DNA of 64,000 nucleotides from Flammeovirgaceae bacterium (GCA_024638265.1 JAHEKQ010000007.1:1-64000); one strand, 5' to 3'. Counted from the stretch's first letter, positions 46,115 through 57,501 are shown. Notes: generated from the letters alone by a model not told the origin. Numbers and translations are program-made.

Positions 46115-47571
46115 AATTGCAGGACCTGCTATATGGAACCGGTATTACCTCTACCTATGGAGATATGGAGGTTGTGGTACCTGCGATTGAATTCGATTCC
46201 AGGAAGATATCTAAAGGAGCACTTTTTGTAGCGGTTAAGGGTACCGCAACGGATGGTCACGACTATATAGTGAATGCGCTAGATGCAGGAGCATCAGTTA
46301 TTGTAAGTGAACGGCAGCAAACAGATTTTAAGGAAGGAGTTACATACGTCACTGTCAAGGACACCGCGAGGGCCCTGGGGATCATATCCTCAAATTTTTA
46401 TGGAGTACCCAGTAAAAAACTGAAACTGGTCGGGGTAACTGGGACCAATGGGAAAACTACTACCGTTACGCTCCTTTATAAACTGTTTCAGAACCTGGGG
46501 TACCATACGGGAATGCTTTCAACGGTCAGGAACATGATCCATGACCGTGAACTGGATGCAACACATACTACACCAGATGCGATTACCATTAATCGCCTCC
46601 TCGCCCAAATGGTGAAGGAAGGTATAACCCATTGTTTCATGGAGGTCAGTTCTCACTCCATTGATCAGCACAGGGTTACCGGGCTGCATTTTACCGGTGG
46701 AATTTTTACCAATATTTCACACGACCATCTCGACTATCACGGAACGTTTGAAAAATATATCGAGGTAAAGAAAAGACTGTTTGACGGGCTCGGACAGGAA
46801 GCTTTTGCCTTGACCAATGTCGATGATAGAAGGGGTAAAATCATGCTGCAGAACACGAAGGCGGCCAAATACTCCTTTGGCTTCAAAAATATTGCAGATT
46901 ACAAGGGAAAACTCATTTCGAACACCCTGCAGGGATTGGAACTCGATGTGAACGGAACGGTAGTCTGGTTCAGATTGATTGGTGGATTTAACAGTTATAA
47001 CCTTTTGGCGGTGTATTCCGCAGCCGTACTACTAGGAGAAGAGACTGCGGAAGTACTTACAGCATTATCTGAATTGGAAGGAGTGGACGGAAGGTTCGAA
47101 AGGGTACCCGCTGTAGCGGACATGATCGGAATAATTGATTATGCCCATACTCCCGACGCACTGGAAAACGTACTGGATACAATAGAAAACCTTCGCACCG
47201 GTAATGAACAAGTGATTACCGTCGTGGGATGTGGAGGAGACCGCGACCGGGAAAAGAGACCCGTCATGGCGTCAATAGCCTGCAGGTTCAGTGATAAGGT
47301 GATTATTACCAGTGATAATCCCAGGAGCGAGGATCCGGAGAAGATAATCCAGGAAATGACCGGGAAATTAGATCCATTGGAAATAAAAAAGGTTCTGAAG
47401 ATTTCAGACAGGGAAGAAGCAATTAAGACGGCTTGTATGCTTGCGGAGAACTCCGATATAATTTTGGTGGCAGGGAAAGGCCATGAGAAGTACCAGGAAA
47501 TCAAGGGAGTCAAACATCCTTTTGATGATAAGGAAGTATTAATGCGGATGTTAAAAATGAAATCAAACTGA
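46111..47571 (+). CDS. murE: UDP-N-acetylmuramoyl-tripeptide synthetase MurE (meso-DAP type)
   Basis: Adds the third residue of the stem peptide. ATP loop GTNGKTTTV near residue 110, [22 protein letters not shown], and the amino-acid selectivity motif DNPR at about 401-404, which in characterised enzymes goes with meso-diaminopimelate rather than lysine. 486 residues. Overlaps ftsI and mraY by one to four bases. murF is not part of this cluster. Confidence 0.97.
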   Translation: MKLQDLLYGTGITSTYGDMEVVVPAIEFDSRKISKGALFVAVKGTATDGHDYIVNALDAGASVIVSERQQTDFKEGVTYVTVKDTARALGIISSNFYGVPSKKLKLVGVTGTNGKTTTVTLLYKLFQNLGYHTGMLSTVRNMIHDRELDATHTTPDAITINRLLAQMVKEGITHCFMEVSSHSIDQHRVTGLHFTGGIFTNISHDHLDYHGTFEKYIEVKKRLFDGLGQEAFALTNVDDRRGKIMLQNTKAAKYSFGFKNIADYKGKLISNTLQGLELDVNGTVVWFRLIGGFNSYNLLAVYSAAVLLGEETAEVLTALSELEGVDGRFERVPAVADMIGIIDYAHTPDALENVLDTIENLRTGNEQVITVVGCGGDRDREKRPVMASIACRFSDKVIITSDNPRSEDPEKIIQEMTGKLDPLEIKKVLKISDREEAIKTACMLAENSDIILVAGKGHEKYQEIKGVKHPFDDKEVLMRMLKMKSN

Positions 47572-48779
47572 TGCTGTACTACCTATTTGACTATCTGGAT
47601 AAAGAATTTGACCTGCTGGGTGCAGGCGTGTTCCAGTATATCTCCTTCCGTGCCGGCATGGCGGCAGTATTTTCATTACTGGTCACCATAATCTTCGGTA
47701 AGTATCTCATCAACCTGTTGCAGAAAAAACAGGTGGGAGAAGAGGTAAGGGACCTTGGACTGGAAGGGCAGGTGGAAAAGAAAGGCACACCCACCATGGG
47801 GGGCCTGATTATCATCCTGGCCATAACAGTTCCCACACTCTTATTCGCTCGATTGGATAATATTTATGTGATCCTTCTTCTCATCACTACGGTCGGACTT
47901 GGCCTGGTTGGATTCATAGATGACTATATCAAGGTGTTCCGCAAAAATAAGAAAGGCCTCGCCGGGAAATTTAAGGTAGCGGGACAGATAGTCATTGGTT
48001 TAATAGTCGGTCTTACTCTTTACTTCCACGAGGATGTAGTCATCAGGGAATATGAGAAGGCACCAAGAATCGAAAACCAGGAGGTGATCAGGGAGTACAA
48101 AGATGTAAAATCAACAAAAACTACTATACCGTTATTTAAGGATAATCAGCTGGAATATGAATCCATTGTCCCTTTCCTCCCGGCAAATTACACATGGATA
48201 TTCTATGTATTGCTGGTCATCCTGATCGTAACAGCCGTATCAAACGGGGCAAATATTACAGACGGCATCGATGGCCTTGCTGCGGGAACCTCGGCCATAA
48301 TAGGTTTGACCCTGGCAATTTTTGCCTATGTATCGGGCCGCTTTGACTTCAGTAACTACCTGAATATCCTACATATTCCGAACCTCAGTGAACTGGTGAT
48401 ATTTTGTACGGCCTTCGTGGGTGCTTGCCTGGGGTTCCTATGGTACAATGCCTATCCGGCACAGGTTTTCATGGGCGATACCGGGAGCCTCTCAATGGGT
48501 GGAATCATTGCGGTACTGGCACTGGCTGTAAGAAAGGAATTGATGATTCCGCTGTTGTGCGGGATATTCCTGATAGAGAACCTGTCTGTAATACTGCAGG
48601 TGAGCTATTTCAAATACACAAAGAGGAAATATGGCGAGGGTAGGAGGATATTTTTGATGTCTCCCCTTCACCATCATTATCAAAAAAAGAATTATCACGA
48701 ATCCAAGATCGTAAGCAGGTTTTGGATCGTGGGAATATTGTTGGCCATTTTCAGTTTAGCAACTCTTAAGCTTCAATGA
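47571..48779 (+). CDS. mraY: Phospho-N-acetylmuramoyl-pentapeptide-transferase MraY
   Basis: Makes lipid I at the inner face of the membrane. About ten helices; motifs KKGTPTMGG, the catalytic-type [32 protein letters not shown] and [10 protein letters not shown]. 402 residues, about 40 longer than E. coli because of an insert around residues 160-210 (a charged stretch between helices), which I believe is usual in Bacteroidota. Overlaps murD by 4 bp. Confidence 0.97.
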   Translation: MLYYLFDYLDKEFDLLGAGVFQYISFRAGMAAVFSLLVTIIFGKYLINLLQKKQVGEEVRDLGLEGQVEKKGTPTMGGLIIILAITVPTLLFARLDNIYVILLLITTVGLGLVGFIDDYIKVFRKNKKGLAGKFKVAGQIVIGLIVGLTLYFHEDVVIREYEKAPRIENQEVIREYKDVKSTKTTIPLFKDNQLEYESIVPFLPANYTWIFYVLLVILIVTAVSNGANITDGIDGLAAGTSAIIGLTLAIFAYVSGRFDFSNYLNILHIPNLSELVIFCTAFVGACLGFLWYNAYPAQVFMGDTGSLSMGGIIAVLALAVRKELMIPLLCGIFLIENLSVILQVSYFKYTKRKYGEGRRIFLMSPLHHHYQKKNYHESKIVSRFWIVGILLAIFSLATLKLQ

Positions 48780-50113
48780 AAGAGCAGATAACCATATTGG
48801 GAGCTGGAATCAGTGGAAGGGGTGCTGCCTTGCTGGCAAGTTCCAAAGGATACGAGGTGTTTGTGTCTGAAAAGGGGACTATTGATGAGGGAGCAAGAAA
48901 ATTATTCGAGGAAAAAGGTATTTCCTTCGAAGAAGGAGGCCATAGCCAGGAGCGTATACTGGGGTCTTCAATCATTGTAAAAAGCCCGGGAATTCCACCT
49001 GATGTCGAAGTCATTGCTGAAGCTGTGAGTAAGGGAATACCTGTAATCGATGAACTGGAATTTGCGGGGAAATTCCTCGATAAGCCCTGTGTGCTAATTA
49101 CAGGCACCAATGGAAAAACTACGACGACCTTACTTACAGCGCATTTATTAAACAGCTGTGGAATCCAGGCAAGAGCAGTAGGTAATGTAGGGGAAAGTCT
49201 TGCGGAAGCATTAATTGCCGATACAGCTGAAATGTATGTAATCGAGGCTTCGAGTTATCAACTGGATGGAATGAACGAATTCCAAGCTGATGTGGCTGTT
49301 TTATTGAACATTACACCAGATCACCTGGATCGCTATGGCAGCATGGAAAATTACATCGCCAGTAAAACTCATATCAGGGATCTTCTGAAGGATGATGGTT
49401 GGGTTATCTATAATCTCGATGATCCCAATATTAATATGACGGGCAATCAAATTAAGCCATTCTCAATCAGGGAGACTACATGGGCTTTTATGCTGGATAA
49501 GAAATTCATCGTGGGAGAGCTGTTCAGGTTTGACTCTGCAAAGTTCTCCCTAAAAGGTGAACACAACCTGATGAATGCACTGGCTTCAATTACCACATGC
49601 CTGAAATTCACAGATGACCTCGAGGGTATTGAGAGAGGATTGCAAAATTTCAGGACTGCTCCACATAGACTGGAGTGGATTGAACAAATCAACGGAGTAG
49701 ACTTTGTCAACGATAGCAAGGCGACCAATGTGGAGGCCGTGAAGTTTGCCCTGGGCAGTTTTGAGAATCCCCTGGTGTGGATAGCAGGTGGAGTTGATAA
49801 AGGGAATGACTACCAGCAAATAAAATCACTCGTAGGCGACAAAGTACATTCATTGGTATGCATGGGGATAGATAATCAGAAGCTCATGGATTCTTTTCGG
49901 GAGGATGTATCGAATATCGCTGATACCAACAGCATGGAAGAGGCAGTAAAAAGTGCCTGGGGTTATGCCAATCCGGAAGACGTGGTGCTGCTATCCCCGG
50001 CATGTGCAAGTTTTGACTTGTTTGATAACTATATCGACCGTGGCGAGCAATTCAGGGAAGAAGTATTAAAACTCAAAGAAAACATTGAAAGGGGGGCATA
50101 TGAACAGGGTTAA
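48776..50113 (+). CDS. murD: UDP-N-acetylmuramoylalanine--D-glutamate ligase MurD
   Basis: Adds D-Glu to UDP-MurNAc-Ala. Seen: [15 protein letters not shown] at the start, ATP loop GTNGKTTTT near residue 110, [23 protein letters not shown], and [22 protein letters not shown] near the end. 445 residues. Overlaps mraY and the 5' end of ftsW. Confidence 0.97.
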   Translation: MKEQITILGAGISGRGAALLASSKGYEVFVSEKGTIDEGARKLFEEKGISFEEGGHSQERILGSSIIVKSPGIPPDVEVIAEAVSKGIPVIDELEFAGKFLDKPCVLITGTNGKTTTTLLTAHLLNSCGIQARAVGNVGESLAEALIADTAEMYVIEASSYQLDGMNEFQADVAVLLNITPDHLDRYGSMENYIASKTHIRDLLKDDGWVIYNLDDPNINMTGNQIKPFSIRETTWAFMLDKKFIVGELFRFDSAKFSLKGEHNLMNALASITTCLKFTDDLEGIERGLQNFRTAPHRLEWIEQINGVDFVNDSKATNVEAVKFALGSFENPLVWIAGGVDKGNDYQQIKSLVGDKVHSLVCMGIDNQKLMDSFREDVSNIADTNSMEEAVKSAWGYANPEDVVLLSPACASFDLFDNYIDRGEQFREEVLKLKENIERGAYEQG

Positions 50114-51260
50114 GGAATGGACCGATAAGCACCTGCATGGAGATCCCGTGATCTGGATGGTGGTACTCGGACTATCAATCATCAGTATACTCGTTGTATA
50201 CAGTGCAACGGGCACCCTTGCATTTAAAAAAATGGCCAACCCGGAGAGCTACCTGTTCAAGCATACCATGCTCGTAATACTGGGTATTTCCGCGATGTGG
50301 GTAGCCCATAAAATAGATTACAGATATTATTCTCGGATCTCCCGACTAATGCTCTGGCTTAGTGTTCCACTTCTCATTTATACCTATGTAGACGGTGTGA
50401 GCCTAAACCAGGCAACCCGCTGGATACATCTCCCGATTATTAACCAGTCATTCCAGCCTTCGGACCTGGCCAGCCTTGCCCTGATCATGAACCTGGCAGC
50501 CATGCTGAGTAAAAGGCAACAGAATATTCAAAGTGTAAAAGAGGCACTCATTCCCATGCTACTCTGGTGCGGAGTTATCTGCGGACTGATTGCGATGACG
50601 AATTTCAGCTCAGCCGTCTTGCTGTTTTTCACTTGTCTCCTGGTTTTATTTATTGGCCGCGTTCCAGTGAGATACCTCGCTATGCTGGTGTTCATTGGAA
50701 TATTGGCTGGTGCCATGGCAATTGCAGTGGGACAACGGGGAGAAACCGTAATTAACCGGATTGATGCCTTTGTCACCGGTAAGGAGCTTCCCTTCCAGGC
50801 CGAACAGGCCAGGATTGCCGTAGCAACCGGTGGTGTTCTGGGCCGTGGCCCGGGTCAATCGGCACAACGAAATATTTTGCCCCATCCCTATTCGGATTTC
50901 GTGTACGCGATAATCATTGAGGAATATGGAATTCTGGGGGGACTCACGGTAATCGCATTTTACCTGGTGCTTCTCTATCGTGGTATGAAGGCCGTAATGG
51001 GTAGTGAACGGGCATTTGGAGGATTATTATCTGCGGGGTTGAGCTTCGCCATAGTGCTCCAGGCTTTCGTGAATATGGGGGTGGTTGTGGGTCTCGGTCC
51101 CGTAACCGGAATACCACTACCACTGATCAGTATGGGAGGGACCAGTATTCTCTTCACGGGAATATCCCTGGGAATTATTCTCAGTGTGAGCCGTGGAGAA
51201 ACCGACAGGGAATGGAATGTAAGCAGTGGAGGTAGTAGAAACATGCCTAAGGCAGCCTAA
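50100..51260 (+). CDS. ftsW: Septal peptidoglycan glycosyltransferase FtsW
   Basis: SEDS-family lipid II polymerase partner of FtsI. About ten helices; motifs ATRWIHLPIINQSFQPSDLASLALI, GRGPGQSAQRNILPHPYSDFVYAIIIEEYG, and TGIPLPLISMGGTSIL. ATG 50100 gives 386 residues and overlaps murD by 14 bp; the in-frame TTG 50085 would add five. An unusually G-rich AAAGGGGGG lies just before the ATG and could be a rare Shine-Dalgarno-like site in this genome. Confidence 0.95.
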   Translation: MNRVKEWTDKHLHGDPVIWMVVLGLSIISILVVYSATGTLAFKKMANPESYLFKHTMLVILGISAMWVAHKIDYRYYSRISRLMLWLSVPLLIYTYVDGVSLNQATRWIHLPIINQSFQPSDLASLALIMNLAAMLSKRQQNIQSVKEALIPMLLWCGVICGLIAMTNFSSAVLLFFTCLLVLFIGRVPVRYLAMLVFIGILAGAMAIAVGQRGETVINRIDAFVTGKELPFQAEQARIAVATGGVLGRGPGQSAQRNILPHPYSDFVYAIIIEEYGILGGLTVIAFYLVLLYRGMKAVMGSERAFGGLLSAGLSFAIVLQAFVNMGVVVGLGPVTGIPLPLISMGGTSILFTGISLGIILSVSRGETDREWNVSSGGSRNMPKAA

Positions 51261-52369
51261 TGAATGAAGAAAGGACATATCGACTGATAGTGAGTGGTGG
51301 TGGAACCGGGGGACATATATACCCGGCGGTAGCTATTGCCAATGAATTCAGGTCTCAATTTCCCAATGCCAAAATCCTTTTCGTGGGTGCCAATGGTCGT
51401 ATGGAAATGACTAAGGTGCCAGAGGCAGGCTATGAAATAATGGGTTTAAACATTGCAGGGCTTCAACGTCGATTGACATTCAAAAACCTCAGCTTTCCAT
51501 TCAAACTCATCGCGAGTATCATGAAAGCCAGGAAGATCATCAGGGATTTTAAACCCGATGCCATAATCGGAACGGGGGGCTATGCCTCAGGACCCACGGT
51601 TATTGCCGCCAACCGGAAAAATCTTCCAGTTCTCATCCAGGAGCAGAATTCATACCCAGGACTGACTAACCGCAGGCTGGGCAGGAAAGCCAGGAAAGTC
51701 TGTGTGGCATATCCAGGAATGGAAAAGTATTTTGATGCAGAGAAACTCGTTCTCACCGGTAACCCGGTTCGCTCTGATATCAATCTATTACAGAATAAAA
51801 GAGAAGAGGGATTCAGCTACTTCAAGTTATCGAATCGCATGCCAACCCTGCTGGTATTGGGGGGAAGCCTAGGTGCGAGGACTATCAATGAGAGCATGAT
51901 CAACGGTCTGGAGAAACTGAAGGGCGCCGGCATCCAGGTTATCTGGCAAACCGGAAAGTATTATTATCAGGAAATGATAGATCGTGCCGGTTTTGAGCAT
52001 GATCATAATATCCTTATTACCCAATTTATAGATCGTATGGATCTCGCCTATGCGGTCGCTGATCTTGCCATATCCAGGGCGGGGGCATTGAGTATTTCTG
52101 AACTTTGCATTGCAGGACTCCCCGTCATATTTGTCCCAAGCCCGAACGTGGCGGAAGATCACCAGACCAAAAACGCGATGAGCCTTGTAGGACAGGATGC
52201 GGCATGGCTGGTTTCTGATAAGGATGCACCTGAAAACCTGGTTTACAAAGCACTTGAACTGGCCATAGACAATGCTGCCAGGGAAAAACTGAGTGTGAAT
52301 ATCAGGGCGTTTGCTAAACCAAATGCTTCTAAAGAAATAGTTAATCAATTAAAGCTGATAATGAATTGA
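51260..52369 (+). CDS. murG: UDP-GlcNAc:lipid I GlcNAc transferase MurG
   Basis: GT28 enzyme that converts lipid I to lipid II. Motifs: SGGGTGGHIYPAVAIA near the N-terminus, GTGGYASGPTVIAA, QEQNSYPGLTNR, GGSLGARTINE, and the UDP-GlcNAc site SRAGALSISELCIAGLPVIFVPSP. 369 residues. Overlaps ftsW by one base and murC by four. Confidence 0.97.
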   Translation: MNEERTYRLIVSGGGTGGHIYPAVAIANEFRSQFPNAKILFVGANGRMEMTKVPEAGYEIMGLNIAGLQRRLTFKNLSFPFKLIASIMKARKIIRDFKPDAIIGTGGYASGPTVIAANRKNLPVLIQEQNSYPGLTNRRLGRKARKVCVAYPGMEKYFDAEKLVLTGNPVRSDINLLQNKREEGFSYFKLSNRMPTLLVLGGSLGARTINESMINGLEKLKGAGIQVIWQTGKYYYQEMIDRAGFEHDHNILITQFIDRMDLAYAVADLAISRAGALSISELCIAGLPVIFVPSPNVAEDHQTKNAMSLVGQDAAWLVSDKDAPENLVYKALELAIDNAAREKLSVNIRAFAKPNASKEIVNQLKLIMN

Positions 52370-53739
52370 AAGGCGAGAAATACGATATCGTCTATTTCAT
52401 TGGAATCGGGGGGATTGGTATGAGTGCCCTGGCCCGGTGGTTCAGCTCTCATGGCTTCAAAGTGGCGGGTTATGACAAGACCCCCTCAGCCCTCACAAAC
52501 CAGCTTGAAAAGGAGGGTATGGAAATCCACTTTGAGGACAATCCTGGTTTAATCCCCTCGGTAGTTATTACCGGAAAAGGCCTGGTAATCTACACACCTG
52601 CTATCCCGTCCGACCATAAGGAATTTACCTACCTGAAGGACCTGGGTCATCGGTTGTATAAGCGCAGTGAAGTCCTTGGATTGATCACGGAAGATACTTT
52701 TACGGTGGCTGTGGCTGGAACCCATGGAAAGACTACCACGAGTTCGATCATTGCACATATACTAAAAGAGAACAACTACAATATCAGGTCCCTGATCGGA
52801 GGACTTTCCACTAATTATGAATCCAATTTCATTATCAATGAATCTGACAGGGAACCGGTCTTCATAGTCGAAGCCGACGAGTACGATCGCTCGTTCCTTA
52901 CATTAAATCCGAATATCGCGGTGTTGACTTCAGCCGACGCTGACCACCTCGATATTTACGGGAGGGAGGATGACCTGAAACAGGGATTCAGGGAGTTTAT
53001 TAAAAAGATTAATGAAGAGGGTAAACTCTTCATCCATGAAAAAATTGACGAACTGGCTTCCGGAGCACCGGTGAAGGATGTCAGCACATACGGAATAAAC
53101 CGGGGACAATTTTTTGCCAGTAATATTTCCATTGAGGATGGCTTTTTCATTTTTGATTTGTACGCTGAAAAATTGATTCTGAGAAGTTTGAAGCTTGGCG
53201 TCCCCGGTTTTTATAATGTTGAAAATGCGGTAGCAGCCTCTGCAGTGGCTCTTCAGCTGAAGGTTACCGAGGAGGGATTGAGAAAGGCCCTTGAGACCTA
53301 TAACGGAGTAAAGAGGAGGTTTGAATATATCTTACGCAAACCCGGTTTAGTGTTTGTTGATGATTATGCTCACCATCCCGAAGAAATTCGCTCCTTCCTG
53401 GATTCCCTGCGAAAAATGTATCCCGGAAAGGAAATTACGGTGATATTCCAACCCCATCTCTACTCCAGGACCCGGGATTTCAGCCAGGGGTTTGCCGAAA
53501 GCCTCTCAATGGCTGACCGGGTGATCCTTTTGGACATCTATCCCGCCAGGGAGAAGCCCATTGAAGGAGTCAGTTCAAAGCTGATTTTCGACCAGATTTC
53601 CCATCGTCGAAAGATCCTTTGCACTAAGGATACACTGATGGATCATTTAAATGCGGGAGAACTGCAAGTACTGGCCACAGTAGGGGCTGGAGACATCGAC
53701 CGACTTGTCGAACCCATAAAAAATCAACTTGAGTCATGA
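52366..53739 (+). CDS. murC: UDP-N-acetylmuramate--L-alanine ligase MurC
   Basis: Adds L-Ala to UDP-MurNAc. Seen: FIGIGGIGMSALARW, ATP loop GTHGKTTTSS near 118, VEADEYDRSFLTL, TSADADHLDIYG, RRFEYIL, VDDYAHHPEEIRSFL, and FQPHLYSRTRDF. 457 residues. The start is TTG 52366 overlapping the murG stop by 4 bp. murB and ddl, which often lie nearby in other phyla, are absent. Confidence 0.97.
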   Translation: MKGEKYDIVYFIGIGGIGMSALARWFSSHGFKVAGYDKTPSALTNQLEKEGMEIHFEDNPGLIPSVVITGKGLVIYTPAIPSDHKEFTYLKDLGHRLYKRSEVLGLITEDTFTVAVAGTHGKTTTSSIIAHILKENNYNIRSLIGGLSTNYESNFIINESDREPVFIVEADEYDRSFLTLNPNIAVLTSADADHLDIYGREDDLKQGFREFIKKINEEGKLFIHEKIDELASGAPVKDVSTYGINRGQFFASNISIEDGFFIFDLYAEKLILRSLKLGVPGFYNVENAVAASAVALQLKVTEEGLRKALETYNGVKRRFEYILRKPGLVFVDDYAHHPEEIRSFLDSLRKMYPGKEITVIFQPHLYSRTRDFSQGFAESLSMADRVILLDIYPAREKPIEGVSSKLIFDQISHRRKILCTKDTLMDHLNAGELQVLATVGAGDIDRLVEPIKNQLES

Positions 53740-54500
53740 AAAAGTTGAACAAAATATTTACCACTAAAGTGAAACTGATTATCGGCACAGCAATACTGAT
53801 TACAACTATTGCATTTACTCAAGTATCGCAATCAGGAGTGGTATGCAATTCGGTCAGGGTGATCATAGAAAACAACCATGATAATCACTTCCTGACGGAT
53901 GCGGATGTGGTCAATATTGCCACCGAAAATGGCATACAAGTACTGGAAGGGGAGGAGATTGAAAAAATTAATCTTAAAGGTATTGAGGTTAGGTTGAATG
54001 AAAATCCCTACATCGATAATGGCCAGATTTTCAAGGACCTGCAGGGCAAACTGATTTTGAATGTACGCTTAAAAAGGCCTGTCGCCAGGATTATACGGTC
54101 AAACGGGCCGGACTCTTATATCACTGAAAACGGTGATCAGATGCCTGTTTCACGAAACTTTGTGTCAAGGGTTTTACTGGTGCGGGGAACAACCCTTGAC
54201 AGCTTAAACACCGCCAGGAATTTCAATGATGCGCTGCCCGAATATTTTGAAATGATCAATCATATCAGGAGGGATGAATTCTGGAAGATGCAGATCGCTG
54301 AGATGATGCTAAAAAACGACGGCCAACTCGTATTGATTCCGCAGGTGACAAAACAGTTGATCGAATTCGGAGATCCGGAATTCATTGAAGAAAAATTCAG
54401 AAAACTAAGGGTTTTTTACAAGGAGGTACTGCCCCGCGAAGGGTGGAATAAATACAAGAGGGTAAACCTTGAATATGAACAACAAATAATTGCAGAATAA
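53736..54500 (+). CDS. ftsQ: Cell division protein FtsQ
   Basis: A 254-residue bitopic protein: short basic cytoplasmic tail, one helix (VKLIIGTAILITTIAFTQV), a POTRA-like domain (VRVIIENNHDNHFLTDADVVNIA ... KGIEVRLNENPYID), and a beta-rich distal part. FtsQ is weakly conserved; position between murC and ftsA and topology support the call. It bridges FtsA/FtsZ-side and periplasmic divisome parts. Confidence 0.92.
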   Translation: MKKLNKIFTTKVKLIIGTAILITTIAFTQVSQSGVVCNSVRVIIENNHDNHFLTDADVVNIATENGIQVLEGEEIEKINLKGIEVRLNENPYIDNGQIFKDLQGKLILNVRLKRPVARIIRSNGPDSYITENGDQMPVSRNFVSRVLLVRGTTLDSLNTARNFNDALPEYFEMINHIRRDEFWKMQIAEMMLKNDGQLVLIPQVTKQLIEFGDPEFIEEKFRKLRVFYKEVLPREGWNKYKRVNLEYEQQIIAE

Positions 54501-54526
54501 CAACCACTATAATAAAACGAACAACC

Positions 54527-55816
54527 ATGGAAAATGAAAAGATTATCGTAGGGCTTGACATCGGGACCACCAAGATCTGCGCGATCGTCGGACGGAAAAA
54601 CGAGTTTGGAAAACTCGAGGTCCTGGGAATGGGTAAGGCTGAATCGGATGGGGTAATTCGTGGTATTGTCACAAATATCGACAAAACCGTTTACGCCATT
54701 GAAAAAGCTATTAAGGAGGCAGAGGAGACCAGTCAGATTAATATCGGGGTGGTCAATGTAGGGATAGCGGGACAGCACATTAAGAGCTCAATCCATCATG
54801 GAAGTATTACTCGTCAGGCTGTTAACGATGAAATCACCATCGAGGACGTAAACCGGCTCACCAGTGACATGTACCGGATAGTCATTCCTCCCGGAAGCCA
54901 GATCATCCATGTGATGCCACAAGATTACACCGTGGATTACGAGAGCGGGATAAAGGACCCTGTAGGGATGTCAGGGGTGAAACTCGAGGCAGATTTCCAT
55001 GTAATTACCGCTCAGACTAACGCAATCAATAATATTAATAAGTGTATAAAAAGAGCGGGGCTTGAGATTGAAAACCTGATCCTGGAACCCCTGGCTTCTA
55101 GTATGGCGGTCCTGAGCGATGAAGAAAAAGAAGCTGGAGTTTGCCTGATCGATATTGGAGGTGGTACCACGGATATTGCCATATTCCATGAGAATATAAT
55201 CAGGCACACTGCAGTGACCCCTTTTGGCGGCAATATCATTACCGCTGATATTAAGCAGGGATGCATGGTAATGCAGCACCAGGCCGAGCTCCTCAAGACA
55301 AAATTTGGAAAGGCCATAGGAGAAGAAGCGAGTCCCAATGAAATAGTGAGCATACCAGGTATCAGGAACCGGGCACCCAAGGAGATATCTATTAAAAACC
55401 TGGCCAATATTATCCAGGCGAGGATGGAAGAAATCCTGGAACTGGCGCATACTGAGATCATCACCTCGGGTTATATGGGACGTTTAGCCGGTGGGATCGT
55501 GATTACAGGTGGAGGTTCCCAATTAAGCAACCTCAAGCAATTGGTCGAGTATATGACCGGTATGGATGCCAGGATTGGATATCCCAATGAACACCTTGGT
55601 AAGAGTAAAATGGACATGGTGAAGAGTCCCATGTATGCCACCACCGTAGGACTTGTACTTTCCGGCTTCAGGGCCCTCGATGAGCGTGACGAAAGGTACC
55701 TAGTAAAGGCGAATACGGAAGGTCGGAAAAAGCCTGAAAAGGATATTTTTTCAAAGATTCTCAAGAAAACCAAAAGCCTCCTGACAGACGATCTTGAAGG
55801 GGCAAAAGATTATTGA
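54527..55816 (+). CDS. ftsA: Cell division protein FtsA
   Basis: Actin-like ATPase that tethers FtsZ to the membrane. Motifs: phosphate 1 GLDIGTTKICAIVG, the 1C subdomain, phosphate 2 LIDIGGGTTDIAIF, adenosine loop GGIVITGGGSQLSNLK. 429 residues with a C-terminal helix region (KDIFSKILKKTKSLLT) that can serve as membrane-targeting amphipathic helix. Follows ftsQ after 26 bp. Confidence 0.97.
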   Translation: MENEKIIVGLDIGTTKICAIVGRKNEFGKLEVLGMGKAESDGVIRGIVTNIDKTVYAIEKAIKEAEETSQINIGVVNVGIAGQHIKSSIHHGSITRQAVNDEITIEDVNRLTSDMYRIVIPPGSQIIHVMPQDYTVDYESGIKDPVGMSGVKLEADFHVITAQTNAINNINKCIKRAGLEIENLILEPLASSMAVLSDEEKEAGVCLIDIGGGTTDIAIFHENIIRHTAVTPFGGNIITADIKQGCMVMQHQAELLKTKFGKAIGEEASPNEIVSIPGIRNRAPKEISIKNLANIIQARMEEILELAHTEIITSGYMGRLAGGIVITGGGSQLSNLKQLVEYMTGMDARIGYPNEHLGKSKMDMVKSPMYATTVGLVLSGFRALDERDERYLVKANTEGRKKPEKDIFSKILKKTKSLLTDDLEGAKDY

Positions 55817-55835
55817 AACAACCAACTTTTTAGAT

Positions 55836-57482
55836 ATGGAAACTTACAAGTTTGACATTCCAAGACATCACAAATCGATCATCAAGGTCATAGGTGTTGG
55901 TGGCGGAGGAAGCAATGCCGTCAACCACATGTATGTCCAGGGTATCAAGGACGTGGAATTCGTCGTTTGTAACACGGATTCACAAGCCCTAAAGATGGGC
56001 TCGGTCCCCAACAGGATTCAGATTGGGGTCAACCTGACGGAAGGTCTGGGTGCCGGTGCAAATCCCGATGTGGGACGAAACGCCGCCCTGGAAAACAGGG
56101 AAGAGATCAGGGACCTTTTGGGTCACGAAACCAAAATGCTGTTTATCACCGCCGGAATGGGTGGTGGAACCGGTACTGGTGCTGCCCCGGTAATTGCCAA
56201 GATCGCCAGGGAAATGGATATCCTTACCGTGGGTATTGTCACGGCACCATTCTCCTTCGAGGGTAAAAAGAAGATGGGACAGGCACAGCACGGAATCCAG
56301 GAACTCAGAGATAATTGTGACACCGTTCTCGTGATACTCAATGATAAATTGAGAGAGATCTATGGTAATCTAACTATTAACAATGCCTTTGCTCAAGCCG
56401 ACAATGTATTAACGACTGCCGCCAAGGGTATTGCGGAGATCATTACGGTTGCGGGATACGTCAATGTTGACTTCCAGGATGTAAGGACTGTGATGATGGA
56501 CGCAGGTGCCGCTGTCATGGGAAGTTCTGAGACCAGTGGCGACAACCGGGCCAGGAGAGCAGCAGAGGAAGCACTTGCTTCGCCATTGCTGGATAGCAAG
56601 GATATTCTTGGCGCAAAAAATATTCTTCTCTCGATCATCTCCGGTGAAAAAGCCGAGTTGCAAATGGATGAATTAACAGAGATTACAGAATATATCCAGG
56701 AGCAGGCCGGTGACCAGGCAGAAGTAATATTCGGCCATGGAGTGGACTCTGAACTCGAAGACAGGATTCGAGTGACTGTAATAGCCACTGGCTTCGATAG
56801 CGAATATCAGCGAGCTGAAAAGGTTGCATTTGAAGGAACCAAAGCGGTGGAAGAGACAGAAGAAGCCGAGGAACCCAAAACATTTGACCTGGAAGAGGAC
56901 AACGATCCACAAATCGGAATGTTCGAACCCGACAATTCAGTTAATGAAAAGCAGGAGATGGAATCATTTACCCTTCCCGATTATTCCCAATTCGAATACA
57001 AGTCGGAAGAGGAAAATGTCGAAGATGAGGAAAATCCTGACGACAATATTTCAGAAACCCGGGAGTACACTTTTGAAGTGAACCGCGAAGAGAATGAGAT
57101 GGAGGCCAGCGAAAGTGCTGAAACTTCAGAAGGTGACAGCCTGTTTCAACGAAGGGATAACGATTTTGAGTTCATTGAGGAAGAAAATGAGGAGGCTACT
57201 GACCAGGTAATCGATGAGCAGGGACTCATGGATTACATGACAACCAAGGAGAGACTGCAACGACAGGCGACTGAGCGTATGGAGAAACTCATGAGTTCCG
57301 GTAAGTCGGAGATGAAAACAGAGGATTTCAAGCAGAAGCTTGATGTGCCTGCTTACTTGCGCAAGTCAGTCAAACTTGAAAATACGCCACACTCTTCGGA
57401 GCAGAATATTTCCAAGTATAAGTTAAACGATGAAAACCAGATTTTGGGAAACAACAAGTTCCTGCATGATAACGTAGACTAA
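55836..57482 (+). CDS. ftsZ: Cell division protein FtsZ with long acidic C-terminal linker
   Basis: Tubulin-like GTPase that forms the division ring. The tubulin signature GGGTGTGAAP is at about 109-118; the GTPase core (residues 15-330) has IKVIGVGGGGSNAVNHM and NIDFAD-type T7 loop as VNVDFQDV. A very acidic linker of about 170 residues (Glu-rich) follows, then the conserved peptide DVPAYLRK at about 502-509 and a tail of 38 residues. ATG 55836 is chosen; a TTG 55794 lies within ftsA. 548 residues, about 160 more than typical. A long-loop terminator follows. Confidence 0.97.
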   Translation: METYKFDIPRHHKSIIKVIGVGGGGSNAVNHMYVQGIKDVEFVVCNTDSQALKMGSVPNRIQIGVNLTEGLGAGANPDVGRNAALENREEIRDLLGHETKMLFITAGMGGGTGTGAAPVIAKIAREMDILTVGIVTAPFSFEGKKKMGQAQHGIQELRDNCDTVLVILNDKLREIYGNLTINNAFAQADNVLTTAAKGIAEIITVAGYVNVDFQDVRTVMMDAGAAVMGSSETSGDNRARRAAEEALASPLLDSKDILGAKNILLSIISGEKAELQMDELTEITEYIQEQAGDQAEVIFGHGVDSELEDRIRVTVIATGFDSEYQRAEKVAFEGTKAVEETEEAEEPKTFDLEEDNDPQIGMFEPDNSVNEKQEMESFTLPDYSQFEYKSEEENVEDEENPDDNISETREYTFEVNREENEMEASESAETSEGDSLFQRRDNDFEFIEEENEEATDQVIDEQGLMDYMTTKERLQRQATERMEKLMSSGKSEMKTEDFKQKLDVPAYLRKSVKLENTPHSSEQNISKYKLNDENQILGNNKFLHDNVD

Positions 57483-57501
57483 GACACATAATTCAGGACA
57501 T

